Source: Guyanagaster necrorhizus
Taxonomy: Eukaryota; Basidiomycota; Agaricomycetes; Agaricales; Physalacriaceae
Length of the DNA stretch: 64,000 nt
Direction: 5' to 3'
Assembly: GCF_019112545.1 (NCBI RefSeq)
Contig: NW_025064880.1
Location: 2,478,054-2,542,053, forward strand
Of the stretch, positions 1-11,023 are shown in pieces. The notes under the pieces were generated by a model. That model saw nothing but the letters and a program-made list of their open reading frames with translations. It was not told the origin of the DNA and made no database searches. The position numbers were made by a program, and so were the translations under genes. Numbering within the stretch: position 1 is the stretch's first letter; each line of letters starts with the position of its first letter.

Positions 1-1283
1 TTGTCCGCAGTACGGCATCTCAGCTGGCCCGATCTTATCGTCCACCAAGGGTGTACCACCCAAATCCCTGGACCGGCATGGGAAGCCGGCTGTTCGCAGG
101 GCAGCCGCCAGCCGATGAAGCCGAAGGAGGTGGGCCAGCCCCCTCAGATGAAAAAAAGGATGACCCAGAAGCCACCGCACAGGGGTGGACAATCAAGGAT
201 GGCTGAATCGTCCGAAAGGAAGGACCCCCGACACCAAGAAGCCCCGTCACCGACGACGGGTCCCTGCATTCCTTTCCAGGGCCCCCAACAGACTGGATCG
301 GTCCCCCTGGTGGGGAACCCCCGAATCCGATGGCGCCTTTGGATCCTAAGGTGCATGTATTAAACGTCAAACCGACGTACGGGCAGAACCCCCTTCCCTT
401 CAAGGGGGCCTCGGATGATATTGACTGCTTCCTCTTAGATTGCGACCAATATTTCCAAGTCTTCGCCTCCTATTTCCTCTTCGACGTATACAAGGTCAAC
501 TACGCTACGACATACTTCGAAGACAAAGCAAAGGTATGGTGAGTATTGACGGCACCCACCTTCTGGTCGACCACTCGGCAACATCACCGACTCTCGTCAT
601 GGCCGGTACTGAAGCAGATGATCCGTGACAAGTTCACGGATCCCGCAGTCCGAGAAGTACACAAGGCAAAAATGAAGGAGTACAAGATGAGCGACAAAGC
701 GGCCCCTGACTACTTCGACGAGTTGGAGCGACTTGGAAAGTTGGCCGGAGTCCATGAAGATGTGGCTGACTCAGGACGAATGGTTGAGTACATGAAGCTG
801 GGAGTCCCACCCTACTACCTGAGGACCATTTCGGACCTCGGACATAGCATGCCAATCGGCTATGACGAGTGGAAGTTGTGGATCACCCTGATGTGGCAGG
901 AGCGACAACGACAGAAGGCGGAAGCCACAAGCCTGTGGGGACAGCACAGGTACCAGGGACAGGGCTCGAAGCCCTCCACCTCCCACGTGATGACATCTGC
1001 CAGGCCCGGCAGCTCAGCCCCAACTTCCCAGAACGATGGGAAGCGAACCGGTAAGGGCCCAAATACCGGAAAGGGTAAGCAGATCGATGTTGATCGCCTC
1101 AAGAAGGAGGGGAAGTGTTTCAATTGCGGCCAACGAGGCCACATGGCGAGGAACTGCCCGGAAATGAAGAACAAGCGCACGAGGGAGGACATCAGAGCAC
1201 AGATTGCCGAACTGATGAAGGAAGACGAGGACCTCGGGCAAGACGACAAACCCGAGGAGGTAAAAGATGGGGCCGAGCAGTAG
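1..1283 (+). pseudogene. gag: E1 gag, C-terminal part
   Basis: Open in one frame from base 3, apart from TGA at 204-206 and TGA at 540-542. Both fit Trp codons changed by one transition: the second follows ...AKVW, where copies keep WW. The conserved gag block PLPFKGASDDIDCF starts near 390. The zinc knuckle CFNCGQRGHMARNCPEMK lies near 1118-1171 and fits CX2CX4HX4C, the nucleic-acid binding site of Gag. A Lys/Glu-rich tail ends in AEQ-stop, with TAG at 1281-1283. The same stop position is TGA in all other copies examined. The N-terminal ~500 residues known from E7 and E8 lie upstream of the window. Confidence 0.9.
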
Positions 1284-1303
1284 ACGGTTCAACTGCCTCG
1301 GCC
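1255..1303 (+). promoter_or_regulatory. Candidate -1 ribosomal frameshift signal at gag-pol overlap
   Basis: Pol lies in the -1 frame relative to gag. In the overlap GGTAAAAGATG is followed after five bases by a strong hairpin: 1271-1277 (GGCCGAG) pairs with 1297-1303 (CTCGGCC), and 1278-1281 (CAGT) with 1292-1295 (ACTG), with one bulged base and a 10-nt loop. The gag stop sits in the upper stem and loop. The same arrangement recurs in E7, E5 and E4 with compensating changes. The slippery run AAAA is not a canonical X-XXY-YYZ heptamer, so the exact slip site is inferred. Confidence 0.6.
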
Positions 1304-4300
1304 GAAGAAACAAGTAACAGGTCACAGACTGCTGGACAGACTGACAATTTATCTTCTTTAGTATTACCACCTATGTCTAAATTATGCGTGCATTCGAATA
1401 TACCCAACCCCATTACTCAGAAACCAGAACCACCTAAGGAACCGACTCCCAAAACTCAAATGCCAATGAAGGGCCGAAGAGGGGCAGAGAGCCCCAAAGG
1501 TGTGTCCTTCTCTTCTGTTCATCAAACTAACAAAGAAAAACAGGCTCAATCACCCCTGAACCAATCAAAGACAAAGAACCCCACAGTGTGGCTCAAGCCA
1601 TTCGATACCGAATGGACTTGGCGAGCCATCAGAAGTGCCAAGAACGAAGAAGAAGCGAAAGCCATACTCAAAAATTGGATACACAAAACTCGCGTCGAGG
1701 AAGTGATCGATGACATGATCATGAGGATGCAAGAGGTGAAAAGATGTCAAGCACTCGAATGGCTTGATGAGCTACATGGGCCACGAAAATTCATTCATCG
1801 AACCAAAACTGCCGGACAGGACCTCGTAACCAAGGCACAAATCGAGACATTAACGTCTTGATCTACCTATGCAGTCGCCGCCCTGATCGACAGTGGCTGC
1901 ACAGGAAGTTCCATCAATCGAGCTTTCGTCACCAAGCATCGATTACCTACAAGAGCAACAGCGGCCCCAATCCCCATCTACAATGCCGACAGAACAAAGA
2001 ACCAAGCTGGGATGATCACCGAATATGTGGAGCTCAGGCTCACCATCGGGGATCATTCCGAATGTATTGACTTAGCAGTCACCGACCTAGGAACCAGGGA
2101 AGTGTTCCTTGGCCATGACTGGCTCATCAGACACAATCCATTAATTAACTGGAAAACCGGACGTATTATCTTCGCCCACTGTCACTGTCGGAAGATCCCA
2201 TTCCAGTCACCGGATGAAGATCCCGAAGACCAATGGGACAAAGAATTGGAAGATGGTGAGACCATTCTCGCCATTGACATACAAAGGGCCATTAGCATTC
2301 GAATGATGTACCATGCTAATGACCTAGCGGCAAAGGCCAATGCCAATAAAAGGGAGAAGACATTCGAAGAAATGGTACCTGAATAGGCACGCGACTACCG
2401 GGATTTATTCGAAAAAGAAAGTTTCGATGAACTACCCGATGCCAAACCCTGGGACCACGCAATCGAATTAACTCCCAACGCAAACGCCAACTTGGACTGC
2501 AAGTGCTACCCACTGAGCAATAACAAGCAACAAGAGCTAGACAAGTTTCTTGAAGAAAACTTGTCTAGCGGGAGGATCCGGCCATCTAAATCACCGATGG
2601 CGTCACCCTTCTTTTTCATCAAAAAGAAGGACGGGAAACTCCGACCAGTACAAGACTACCAAAAACTCAATGAAATGACAATCAAGAACCGTTACTCACT
2701 TCCATTAATCTCGGAGTTAATGGACAAACTCCGAGAGGCCAAATACTACACAAAACTTGACGTTCGTTGGGGATACAACAATGTCCATATCAAAGAAGGT
2801 GACGAATGGAAGGCCGCTTTTCGAACAAACCGTGGTCTCTTCGAGCCAACGGTTATGTTCTTCGGATTAACAAATTCACCAGCCACGTTCCAGTGGATGA
2901 TGAATGACATCTTCAAAGATCTCATCGCAACAGGAAAAGTCACCATCTACCTGGACGACATCCTGATCATGTCCAAAACCAAGGAGGAGCACCGACAAAT
3001 AGTACTACAGGTGCTATCCCTGATGAGGAAGCACCGACTCTTTCTCAAAGCCGAAAAATGCGAATTCGAGGTATTGGAAACGGAATACCTTGGAGTCATT
3101 ATCAGCGAAAGAAGCATCAGGATGGATCCAATCAAAGTAGCTGGAGTAACCGAATGGCCGGAACCATCAAAAAAGAAGGAATTACAATCCTTCTTAGGGT
3201 TTACCAACTTCTACCGCCGGTTCATACGGGACTATAGCAAAATAGTCCGTCCAATGATGCAATTAACTGGAAATTCCCCATGGACTTGGGGAATTTCCCA
3301 ACAGGCGGCGTTCCTCGACCTTAAACGCCGACTGGCGGAAGACATCATCTTGGCTATACCTAGCCAAGAAGGGAAGTTCCGAGTGGAGGCCGACTCCAGC
3401 AAGGGTGCAATTGGGGCCGTACTGTCGCAGGAACAAGACAGCAAATGGTGACCAGTCACTTTCATGTCAAAGGCACTGACAGTAACAGAGCGCAACTACG
3501 AGATCTATGACAAAGAACTTCTCGCTATAATGCTCGCCCTTGCAGAATGGCGGCATTATCTGATCGGAGCAGTCCAGACTTTCGAGATCTGGACTGATCA
3601 TCAAAACCTACAATATTTCCGACACCCACAAAAGCTTAACCGTCGACAAGCCCGGTGGGTTACAGAACTATCGCAATACGAATATACACTACACCACAAG
3701 GCTGGTGTAGCAAACAAGAAAGCAGACTTGCTCAGCCGCAGGGCAGATCATAACCAAGGAGAGGACGACAATAAAGAAGTCGTTCTACTACGATCCGAAC
3801 ACTTCCAAGCAATGATCATGCCGACAGAAGAAGAGATGCATGAATGCATCAAAAGCAGCACAAGAGATCCAAGGAAGTGGGATCAAAGAATAGCCCCATC
3901 TCTCAACCACGAGCACGGGCTAAAGAAGGAAGGGGGATTGATCCATTACAATGGACGGATCTATGTCCCAAGGGATCAAAAACTGAGGGGTGATATCATC
4001 GCCATCAGCCATGATCATGCGACCGCCGGACATCCTGGGATCGCGAAAACGAAGGAACTGGTCTTGAGGGAATATTGGTGGCCGAAAATGGACCATGATA
4101 TCACCCGATATATCAAGGCCTGCGAGGTGTGCCAACGCGGCAAGACTTCAACACAACCCAGACCTGCCCCACTACATCCAAATGAGGTCCCTTCATCACC
4201 ATGGACCCACATTTCGGTAGACATGATAACCGGACTTCCCAAAAGTGACGGCTATGATGCCATCATCATCATCGTCGATCACTTCTCGAAAGCGATCATA

Positions 4301-5401
4301 CCAATCGCATGCTCCACAGAATTAACATCTGAAGGATGGGCAAAGATACTACGAGACGAAGTTTATGCGAAATACGGAATGCCTCAGGTCATAATTTCAG
4401 ACCGAGGACCGCAATTTGTCTCAAAATTCCTAGACGATCTATATCGACTCCTGAATATCAAGCGAAATGCCTTGATGGCATATCACCCACAAACAGACGG
4501 CCAAACGGAATGGGCCAACCAAGAAATCGAAAAGTACCTGCGACTTTTCATCAGCCATCAACAGGATGACTGGACGGAATAGCTAGCATTGGCAGCATTC
4601 CAACACAACAACAGAGTTCACTCTGCAACGGGAAAAACACTGTTCTTTGTGAATTATGGACGCAACCCACCAGTTGCGCAAGTGGGACGGCGCCAAACAA
4701 CTACACCCGCATTGACAGATTTTGCAACAACCATGGCAAAGATTCACAAAGAAACTAAGGCCGCACTCGAAAAAGCAGCCCAAACGATGAAAAAGCAGTA
4801 TGACAAACATCGACGGACGGCACACGAATATTCAGTCAACGACCTAGTTTGGCTGGATACAACGAACCTACACCTGCCAAGACCAAAAAAGAAACTGGCA
4901 GACAAACGAACAGGGCCGTTCAAAGTCGTCGCCAAAATCGGCAAATCCGCATATAAACTGAAACTTCCAGCAACTTGGAGGATTCATGATGTCTTCAACG
5001 AAACATTATTAACCCCATACACGGCACCCGCCTTCCCAAACCAAGAATGACCACCTCCGCCACCACCAGAACTCATCGACGATGAAGAACACTACAAAAT
5101 CAATGAAGTTCTGAACCACAGAACACACAAAGTAAAGGCGCGCGGGGGAGGAATGACAACTACAGTTGACTACTTAGTCAGCTGGAAAGGCTATGGTCCA
5201 GAATCAAACCAATGGATAAACGAAAAATACATGAACGCGGACGACGCCATCCGGGATTATGAACACAGAATCAACATAGTCGACACATATCATGCTCGCT
5301 TGGAACATACAGCGAAAAGCAATGTGCCAAAACTATACGATGAATCCACAGGCAGCCTGCGACACAGCGAAAGTCACGACATAACGAGTTACACAGACTG
5401 A
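1262..5401 (+). pseudogene. pol: E1 pol polyprotein: PR-RT-RNaseH-IN-chromodomain
   Basis: One frame throughout, broken only by stops ending at 1861, 2386, 3451, 4582 and 5050. Each fits a single transition in a Trp or Arg codon that sister copies keep. A ~190-residue linker (WLKPFDTEW motif) precedes the protease, whose site DSG is at 1889-1897. RT carries the catalytic YLDD at 2948-2959. RNase H covers roughly 3360-3750. The integrase has an HHCC finger (about 4010-4140), a DDE core (first Asp about 4221, second in SDRG near 4400, Glu in NQEIEKY near 4520) and a GPF motif near 4912. The chromodomain (DYLVSWKGYGPESNQW) lies near 5165-5275 and would direct integration to modified chromatin. 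Final stop 5399-5401. Confidence 0.92.
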
Positions 5402-5595
5402 CCGGCGACATTTACACTGCGCGCACCGCTCTCGCAGTTCAAGATTCTGCGAGAACAAAACAACAAACTTACCGGTCAATGTCTTTATGAATCTGCAAAC
5501 GGGCAAACGAGTCCAGCAGATCAGCCACCTCCCGCCTGGGGCGGGGGACTCCCCTAATTTTGACCATCAGGACGATGGTCTTACGGAGGGGGTAA
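5402..5595 (+). other. E1 3' untranslated part and polypurine tract
   Basis: Non-coding stretch between the pol stop and the LTR. A short palindromic-looking CATCAGGACGATGGTC is shared by all copies just before the polypurine tract ACGGAGGGGGTAA (5583-5595). That tract is the plus-strand primer and abuts the LTR start TGTTACG. Confidence 0.8.
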
Positions 5596-6089
5596 TGTTA
5601 CGATTTTTCCACTTCTCCTTTACTTTTCTGGAAAAGACCCCTATCTGTGCATGTGACCGTGGGAATCACACAGCAGCCCAAGACAGTCATTCTTCCGCTG
5701 CGCTGCTGTATGCTGTGAAGGGAGAGACAACGCTCGTTTTGTCCTTGAATTGCAGTGCATGACCGCAGTTCCGCAGCAAGACAACAGCTTTTGTGGAGAG
5801 CCTAGCAATGGAAGGGAAAACAGCTCTACAGCAGACAATATCTTTTGTGAACAGTTATTTATAGCATGATAACGGAACAGTATTTAAGTAGCTTAGTTCT
5901 CGCTGTAACATCCCAGTCTCGAACTAAAGTTTATCTTCACCAAACTACTCTCGAGCTCCTACTACTTGCAAAGCCTTGTCCCACACCAACAACACTGACA
6001 TCCGGTGAACTCTGATTGTTTAACCCGAAGTGCGCAGTTCAATCGGTTTATCATCATGTGTCATAGTCATGTGGGGTTTGAGTCTAACA
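5596..6089 (+). repeat. E1 3' LTR (494 bp)
   Basis: Starts TGTTACGATTTTTCC and ends GAGTCTAACA, i.e. TG...CA. It contains GTATTTAAGTAG (TATA-like) followed by AGTCTCGAACTAAAGTTT, the R-region block whose counterpart in E7 and E8 is complementary to the primer-binding site. It is closely related in length and sequence to the LTRs of E2 to E8. Confidence 0.92.
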
Positions 6090-9000
6090 CATTCATGCAA
6101 TGCACCATGCTAATGACCTCGCGGCGAAAGCCAATGCCGAAAAAGAGGAAAGGACATTCAATCAAATGGTACCTGAATGGGTGCGCGATTATCAGGATCT
6201 ATTCAAAAAAGAAAGTTTCGACGAACTACCCAATGCAAAACCATGGGACCATGCCATCGAACTCACCCCTAACATGAATGCCAACCTAGATTGCAAATGC
6301 TATCTGCTAGGCAATAATGAACAACAAGAGCTAGACAAGTTCCTTGAAGAGAACTTATCTAGCAGACGAATCCGACCATCAAAGTCACCGATGGCATCAC
6401 CTTTCTTCTTTGTCAAAAAGAAAGATGGGAAACTCTGACCTGTGCAAGATTACTGGAAACTCAATGAGATGACGATCAAAAATCGTTATCCTCTTCTGCT
6501 AATCTCGGAGTTAATGGACAAACTCCGAGGTGCAAGGTACTACACTAAACTGGACATCTGGTGGGGATACAATAATGTGCATATCAAAGAAGGTGACGAG
6601 TGGAAAGCTGCTTTTCGAACAAACTGCGGTTTGTTCGAGCTGACAGTGATGTTCTTCGGCCTGACTAACTCACCAGCGACCTTCCAGTGGATGATGAATG
6701 ATATCTTCAAAGATCTCATTGCCACAGGAAAGGTCACAATCTATCTGAACAATATATTAATCATGTCCAAAACTAAAGAGGAACACAGGCGATTGATATG
6801 CCAAGTCTTATCCTTGATGAGGAAGCATTGACTGTTCCTCAAGGCTGAAAAATGTGAATTTGAGGTATTGGAGACCGAATACCTCAGAGTCATTATCAGT
6901 GAAGGAAACATCAGGATGGACCCAATCAAAGTTGCAGGAGTAACTGAATGGCCAGAACCAACCAAGAAGAAGGAATTGCAATCATTTCTCAGATTCACCA
7001 ACTTCTACCACTGGTTTATTCGGGACTATAGCAAAATAGTCCGACCTATGATGCAATTGACCGGAAATTCCCCATGGACATGGAGAATTTCCCAACAGGC
7101 AGCATTCGACGATCTTAAATGCCGATTAGCCAAAGACATAATTCTGGCCATACCTAGCCAGGATGGGAAGTTCTGGGTGGAAGCCGATTCAAGCAAAGGC
7201 GCAGTAGGGGCTGTACTTTCACAGGAACAAGATGGCAAATGGCGACCAGTCGCCTTCATGTCAAAAGCACTCACAGTGACTGAGCGCAACTACGAAATCT
7301 ATGACAAGAAACTCCTCGCCATAATGCTTGCTCTCGCCGAGTGGTGGCATTATCTCATTGGAGCAGTCCAGACTTTCAAGATCTGGACAGATCACCAGAA
7401 CCTCCAGTACTTCCGACAACCTCAAAAGCTTAATTGCAGACAAGCCCGATGGGTCACGGAACTATCTCAATATGAATACACGCTACACCACAAGGCTGGC
7501 ATCACAAACAAGAAGGCCAACCTCCTCAGCCACAGGGTGGATCATGACCAAAAGGGAGACAACAACAAGAAGGTTGTATTACTACGACCAGAACACTTTT
7601 GAGCCATGATCATGCCCATGGAAGAAGAGATGCACGAACACATCAAGAGTGCCACCAGAGATCTGCACAAGTGGGATCAACAAATTGCCCCATCACTCAA
7701 TCACGAGTGTGAGCTAAAGAAAGAAGGGGGATTGATCCGCTATGATGAGCAGATCTATATTCCAAGGGATCAAAAACTGAGGGGTGATATCATCGCCATC
7801 AGTCATGATCATATGACCACTGGACACCCTGGGATCGCTAAGACCAAGGAACTGGTCTTGAGGGAATATTGGTGGCCCAAAATGGACCATGATATCACCT
7901 GATATATCAAAGCTTGTGAGGTTTGCCAATGAGGCAAGACTTCAACACAACTCAGAGCCGCACCGCTCCACCCGAACAAGGTCCCTTCATCACCATGGAC
8001 CCACATTTCGATGGATATGATAACTGGACTTCTCAAAAGCGATGGCTATGATGCAATCATTGTTATCGTCGATCGCTTCTCCAAGGCAATCATTCCAATC
8101 GCCTGCTCTACAGAATTAACATCTGAAGGATGGGCAAAGATACTACGAGACGAGGTCTATGCAAAGTATGGCATGCCTCAAGTAGTAATTTCAGACAGAG
8201 GATCACAATTCGTCTCCAAATTCCTAGACGATTTATACTGACTACTCAACATCAAGAGGAATGCCTCAATGGCATATCACCCACAAACAGATGGCCAAAC
8301 GGAATGGGCCAACCAGAAAATTGAAAAGTACCTATGACTTTTCATCAATTATCAACAAGATGACTGGACGGAATGGCTAGCACTAGCAGCATTCCAACAT
8401 AACAACAGAATCCACTCTGCAACAGGTAAAACACCCTTCTTTGTGAATTACAGGCGTAATCCACCTGTGGCAAAGATAGGACAGGTCTACACGACAACAC
8501 CCACTTCAATGGACTTTGCGACGACAATGGCAAAAATCCATGAAGAAACTGAGATGGCCCTCGAAAAAGCTGCCTCCACAATGAAGAAGCAGTATGACAA
8601 ACATAGACGGGTCGCTCACGAATATGCAAAGAATGACAAGGTTTGGTTGGACACAACAAACCTACATCTACCAAGGCCAAAACGGAAATTGGCGGACAGA
8701 TGAACAGGCCCATTCAAAATCCTTGCCAAAATCAGCAAATCCACATACAAGTTGCAGCTCCCAGCAACTTGGAAGATCCATAATGTTTTTAATGAAACAT
8801 TATTGACACCATACATGGCCCCAGCCTTTCCAAACCAAGAACGACCACCACTGCCACTGGCAGAACTGATCGACGATGAAGAACACTATGAAATCAATGA
8901 AGTCCTAAACCATAAAACCCAAAGGGTTAAAGCACGTGGCAGAGGCATGAAAACAACTGTTGACTACCTAGTCAGCTGGAAAGGATATGGCCCAGAATCA

Positions 9001-9261
9001 AACCAATGGGTCAACGAAAAATACATGAATGTGGAAGAGGCCATACAGGACTATGAGCACAGAATCAACAGATTGGACATGAGGAACTTCATGTTCAACC
9101 AACCAGCCAACGATGAGAAAATGTTACATGAGGACAATGAAGATGATCCTGCAATGGACAATGCAAAAATGGTTGGGACATACAACGAAGAGCAATGTCC
9201 GACCACAGGTCCAGCAGATCAGCCATCTCCTTCTGAGGGGGGGGAGTCTACCCTAACTTAA
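6090..9261 (+). pseudogene. pol: E2 pol (RT to chromodomain), 5' part absent
   Basis: A single frame without indels from about 6100 to the stop at 9259-9261. Eight internal stops (ending near 6438, 6831, 7603, 7902, 7932, 8241, 8338, 8703) are all TGA at positions where sister copies have Arg or a CpG-derived codon. This is the signature of CGA changing to TGA. The RT active site reads YLNN instead of YLDD (near 6743). The integrase HHCC finger, DDE core and chromodomain (YLVSWKGYGPESNQWVN near 8968) are recognisable. After the chromodomain an acidic tail of about 60 residues follows. Confidence 0.9.
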
Positions 9262-9293
9262 CCATCGGGATGATGGTCTTAAGGAGGGGGTAA
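9262..9293 (+). other. E2 pre-LTR spacer and polypurine tract
   Basis: The conserved CCATCGGGATGATGGTC block is followed by the purine tract AAGGAGGGGGTAA, directly abutting the LTR start TGTTACG at 9294. Confidence 0.75.
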
Positions 9294-9818
9294 TGTTACG
9301 ATTTTTCCTATTTTCTTTTCTTTTTCCTCAGAAACGACCCCTATCTTGCTTAGTCAGGGTGCTTAGGCCAGTGCTTAGGACCGTGGGAATGCTTAGCTCA
9401 GCAACCCAGTCGGTTGTCGTTCTACTGCACTGCTGTGTGCTGTGAAGGGAGAGACAATACTCTTTTTGTTCTCCAACTGCAGCGCAGCAGTAACAGCACA
9501 CAGCAGAACAATGGGCTTTTGTGGAGAGACTGGCAATGGTAGGGGAAACAGCATAACAGCAAGACAACAGCTTTTGTGAATGGATATTTATAGCATGATA
9601 ACAGAACAGTATTTAAGTAGCATAGTTCTTGCTGTAATACTCCAGTCTCGAACTAAAGTTTATTCTCTACCATTCTATCTTGAGCTCCAGCTACTTGCCA
9701 CGCCTTGACCACATCGACATCATTAGCATTCGGTGAACTCTGATAGTCTAACCTGAAGTGCAAGGTTCTATCGGTTTATCATCACGTGTTAATAGTCACA
9801 TGGAGTTTGGGCTTAACA
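9294..9818 (+). repeat. E2 3' LTR (525 bp)
   Basis: TGTTACGATTTTTCC...GGGCTTAACA. Carries the family block CTTAGTCAGGGTGCTTAGG, the TATA-like GTATTTAAGTAGC and the R block AGTCTCGAACTAAAGTTT. CpG content is intermediate between E1 and the older copies. Confidence 0.92.
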
Positions 9819-10789
9819 AATACACTGTAACTGTAGGGGTCAAAAAATTATTTTCTACTTGTACAATACTGTATTTAAATACTCTACTATGGTGCTTACT
9901 AATACAATCCTACTATGGTATCTTCAAAGTGCAGGACTCTGTGCCAGATTCCACAGATATTATTCACATGCATATTGCAGTTGCTGCACTTATTCTCCTC
10001 CAGACCAGAACTGTGCATTGTTTCCTTGCTAGCTGGCCTAGCCAGATCTGCTCACTTTCTTATTTCCTTGGTGACATATCCCTGACAGTGGTAAACTGTT
10101 CTGGATCCCTGGAGTTATCTCCCACATCTGGAGTCAGCCACAATAGTTATGTTCTCTTTTTCAGTGTCTCAACATTCTCTCTGGCTCATAAAATGCACTG
10201 CTTCTGGCCTGACATGCATTAATTAACTTACCCAATATAGTATGTGTTATACCACAGTATGATGCAAAGTCTCTCACTGTGTTAAGTACACTAAGGCACT
10301 GTAAGTATACATGCAAGTCTCTGAGCAGTACATGTGCTATTCATTTCTGAGGGTAGTATTCCTCTATCTATTCCTTTGTTACCATCATTTCATTTCTCTG
10401 TTCAACACTCAGTTATTCAGATACCTTTTTTTGGGTCTCAGTTCTCTGTTTTAAAGCATGTTCCATCAGTGCATCATTGATCAATATGATCAGGATTGCC
10501 AATCATATTTTGATCATATTCTTTTTATTTTTAGCATGCCCTGTTGTAATAGTATTGGCACATTTAGGGCCAAGTGCTGGAACCTCACATGCAGTCTAAC
10601 TCCTCTGGTATTGTTCTGCTACTAGGCCATGCACTCTGCTCCTTGTTACTTCAGTTTAGCCTTATGATGCCTAGATTTCTGTGTGCTCATATTCTATTCT
10701 CAGTTACATGCTTACTGGACTGAAATGCCATTCATGTATTTTCAATTTTTGCAATTTTACATGCCTGAACATAGAGAGGGCATGTCAGC
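9819..10789 (-). repeat. X-A: inverted copy of unclassified sequence X
   Basis: This ~970-bp stretch is the reverse complement of about 19598-20580, with recognisable similarity over the whole length. Examples are TTGTACAATACTGTATTTAAATAC at the left and GCATGCACTCTGCTCC at the right, with only scattered substitutions. It is not gypsy sequence. On the minus strand it shows the same broken coding frame as X-B, so the long plus-strand open stretch at 9758-10222 is best seen as an antisense shadow. E2 interrupts its left side and E3 gag begins at its right edge. Confidence 0.8.
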
Positions 10790-11023
10790 ATGTCACTGGT
10801 ATGACCTATACCAGGACCAGAAAACCAATGGACATTGACTGAATGAAGAAGGAGGGAAAATGCTTTAATTGTGGACAGAAGAACCATATGGAAAAGGATT
10901 GCCCAAAGAAAAAGTGAATCTGCAAAGATATTTGAGCACAAATTGCCAAGCTGCAGAAAAGAAGCAGAAGAGCTAGAGGTGGAAATGAAGATTGAAGAGG
11001 TAAAAGATGGGGCCAACCAGTGA
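10790..11023 (+). pseudogene. gag: E3 gag remnant with zinc knuckle
   Basis: Translates to a block ending KKEGKCFNCGQK (knuckle near 10855-10910) followed by the Lys/Glu-rich tail and TGA at 11021-11023, the conserved gag stop. His and the last Cys of the knuckle are still visible (HMEKDCPKK). The hairpin arms around the stop are only partly complementary here. Confidence 0.8.

Larger units (their letters stand above)
1..6089 (+). mobile_element. E1: Ty3/gypsy chromodomain LTR retrotransposon, 5' part cut by window
   Basis: Best-preserved element of the window. In order it shows the C-terminal part of gag with a CCHC knuckle, then protease, reverse transcriptase, RNase H, integrase and chromodomain, a polypurine tract and a 3' LTR. 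The order RT-RH-IN is that of Ty3/gypsy, and the terminal chromodomain places it among chromoviruses. Gag and Pol each stay in one reading frame, with Pol in the -1 frame; I see no indel in Pol, only single-base stops. Its LTR ends exactly where E2 resumes in the middle of pol, so E1 is inserted in E2. Its 5' LTR must lie upstream; the right flank begins CATTC, the expected 5-bp target duplication. Confidence 0.95.
6090..9818 (+). mobile_element. E2: gypsy element, right-hand half resuming after E1
   Basis: Begins in mid-pol immediately after E1's LTR, at the point equivalent to E1 base 2296, and runs to its own 3' LTR. This is the expected picture if E1 inserted into E2; the left half would lie upstream of the window. 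The right flank AATAC (9819-9823) matches the uninterrupted X copy at 20576-20580 (complement), so E2 itself sits inside X-A. Confidence 0.88.

Noticed and set aside
5402..5595. Possible envelope gene downstream of E1 pol
   Set aside because: Only about 190 bases remain between the pol stop and the LTR, with no open frame; no copy has room for env.
9758..10222. Long open frame of about 154 codons with hydrophobic stretches on the plus strand
   Set aside because: It starts inside E2's LTR and lies antisense to the protein-like frame of X; the X-B copy shows the same antisense opening. Judged a shadow.
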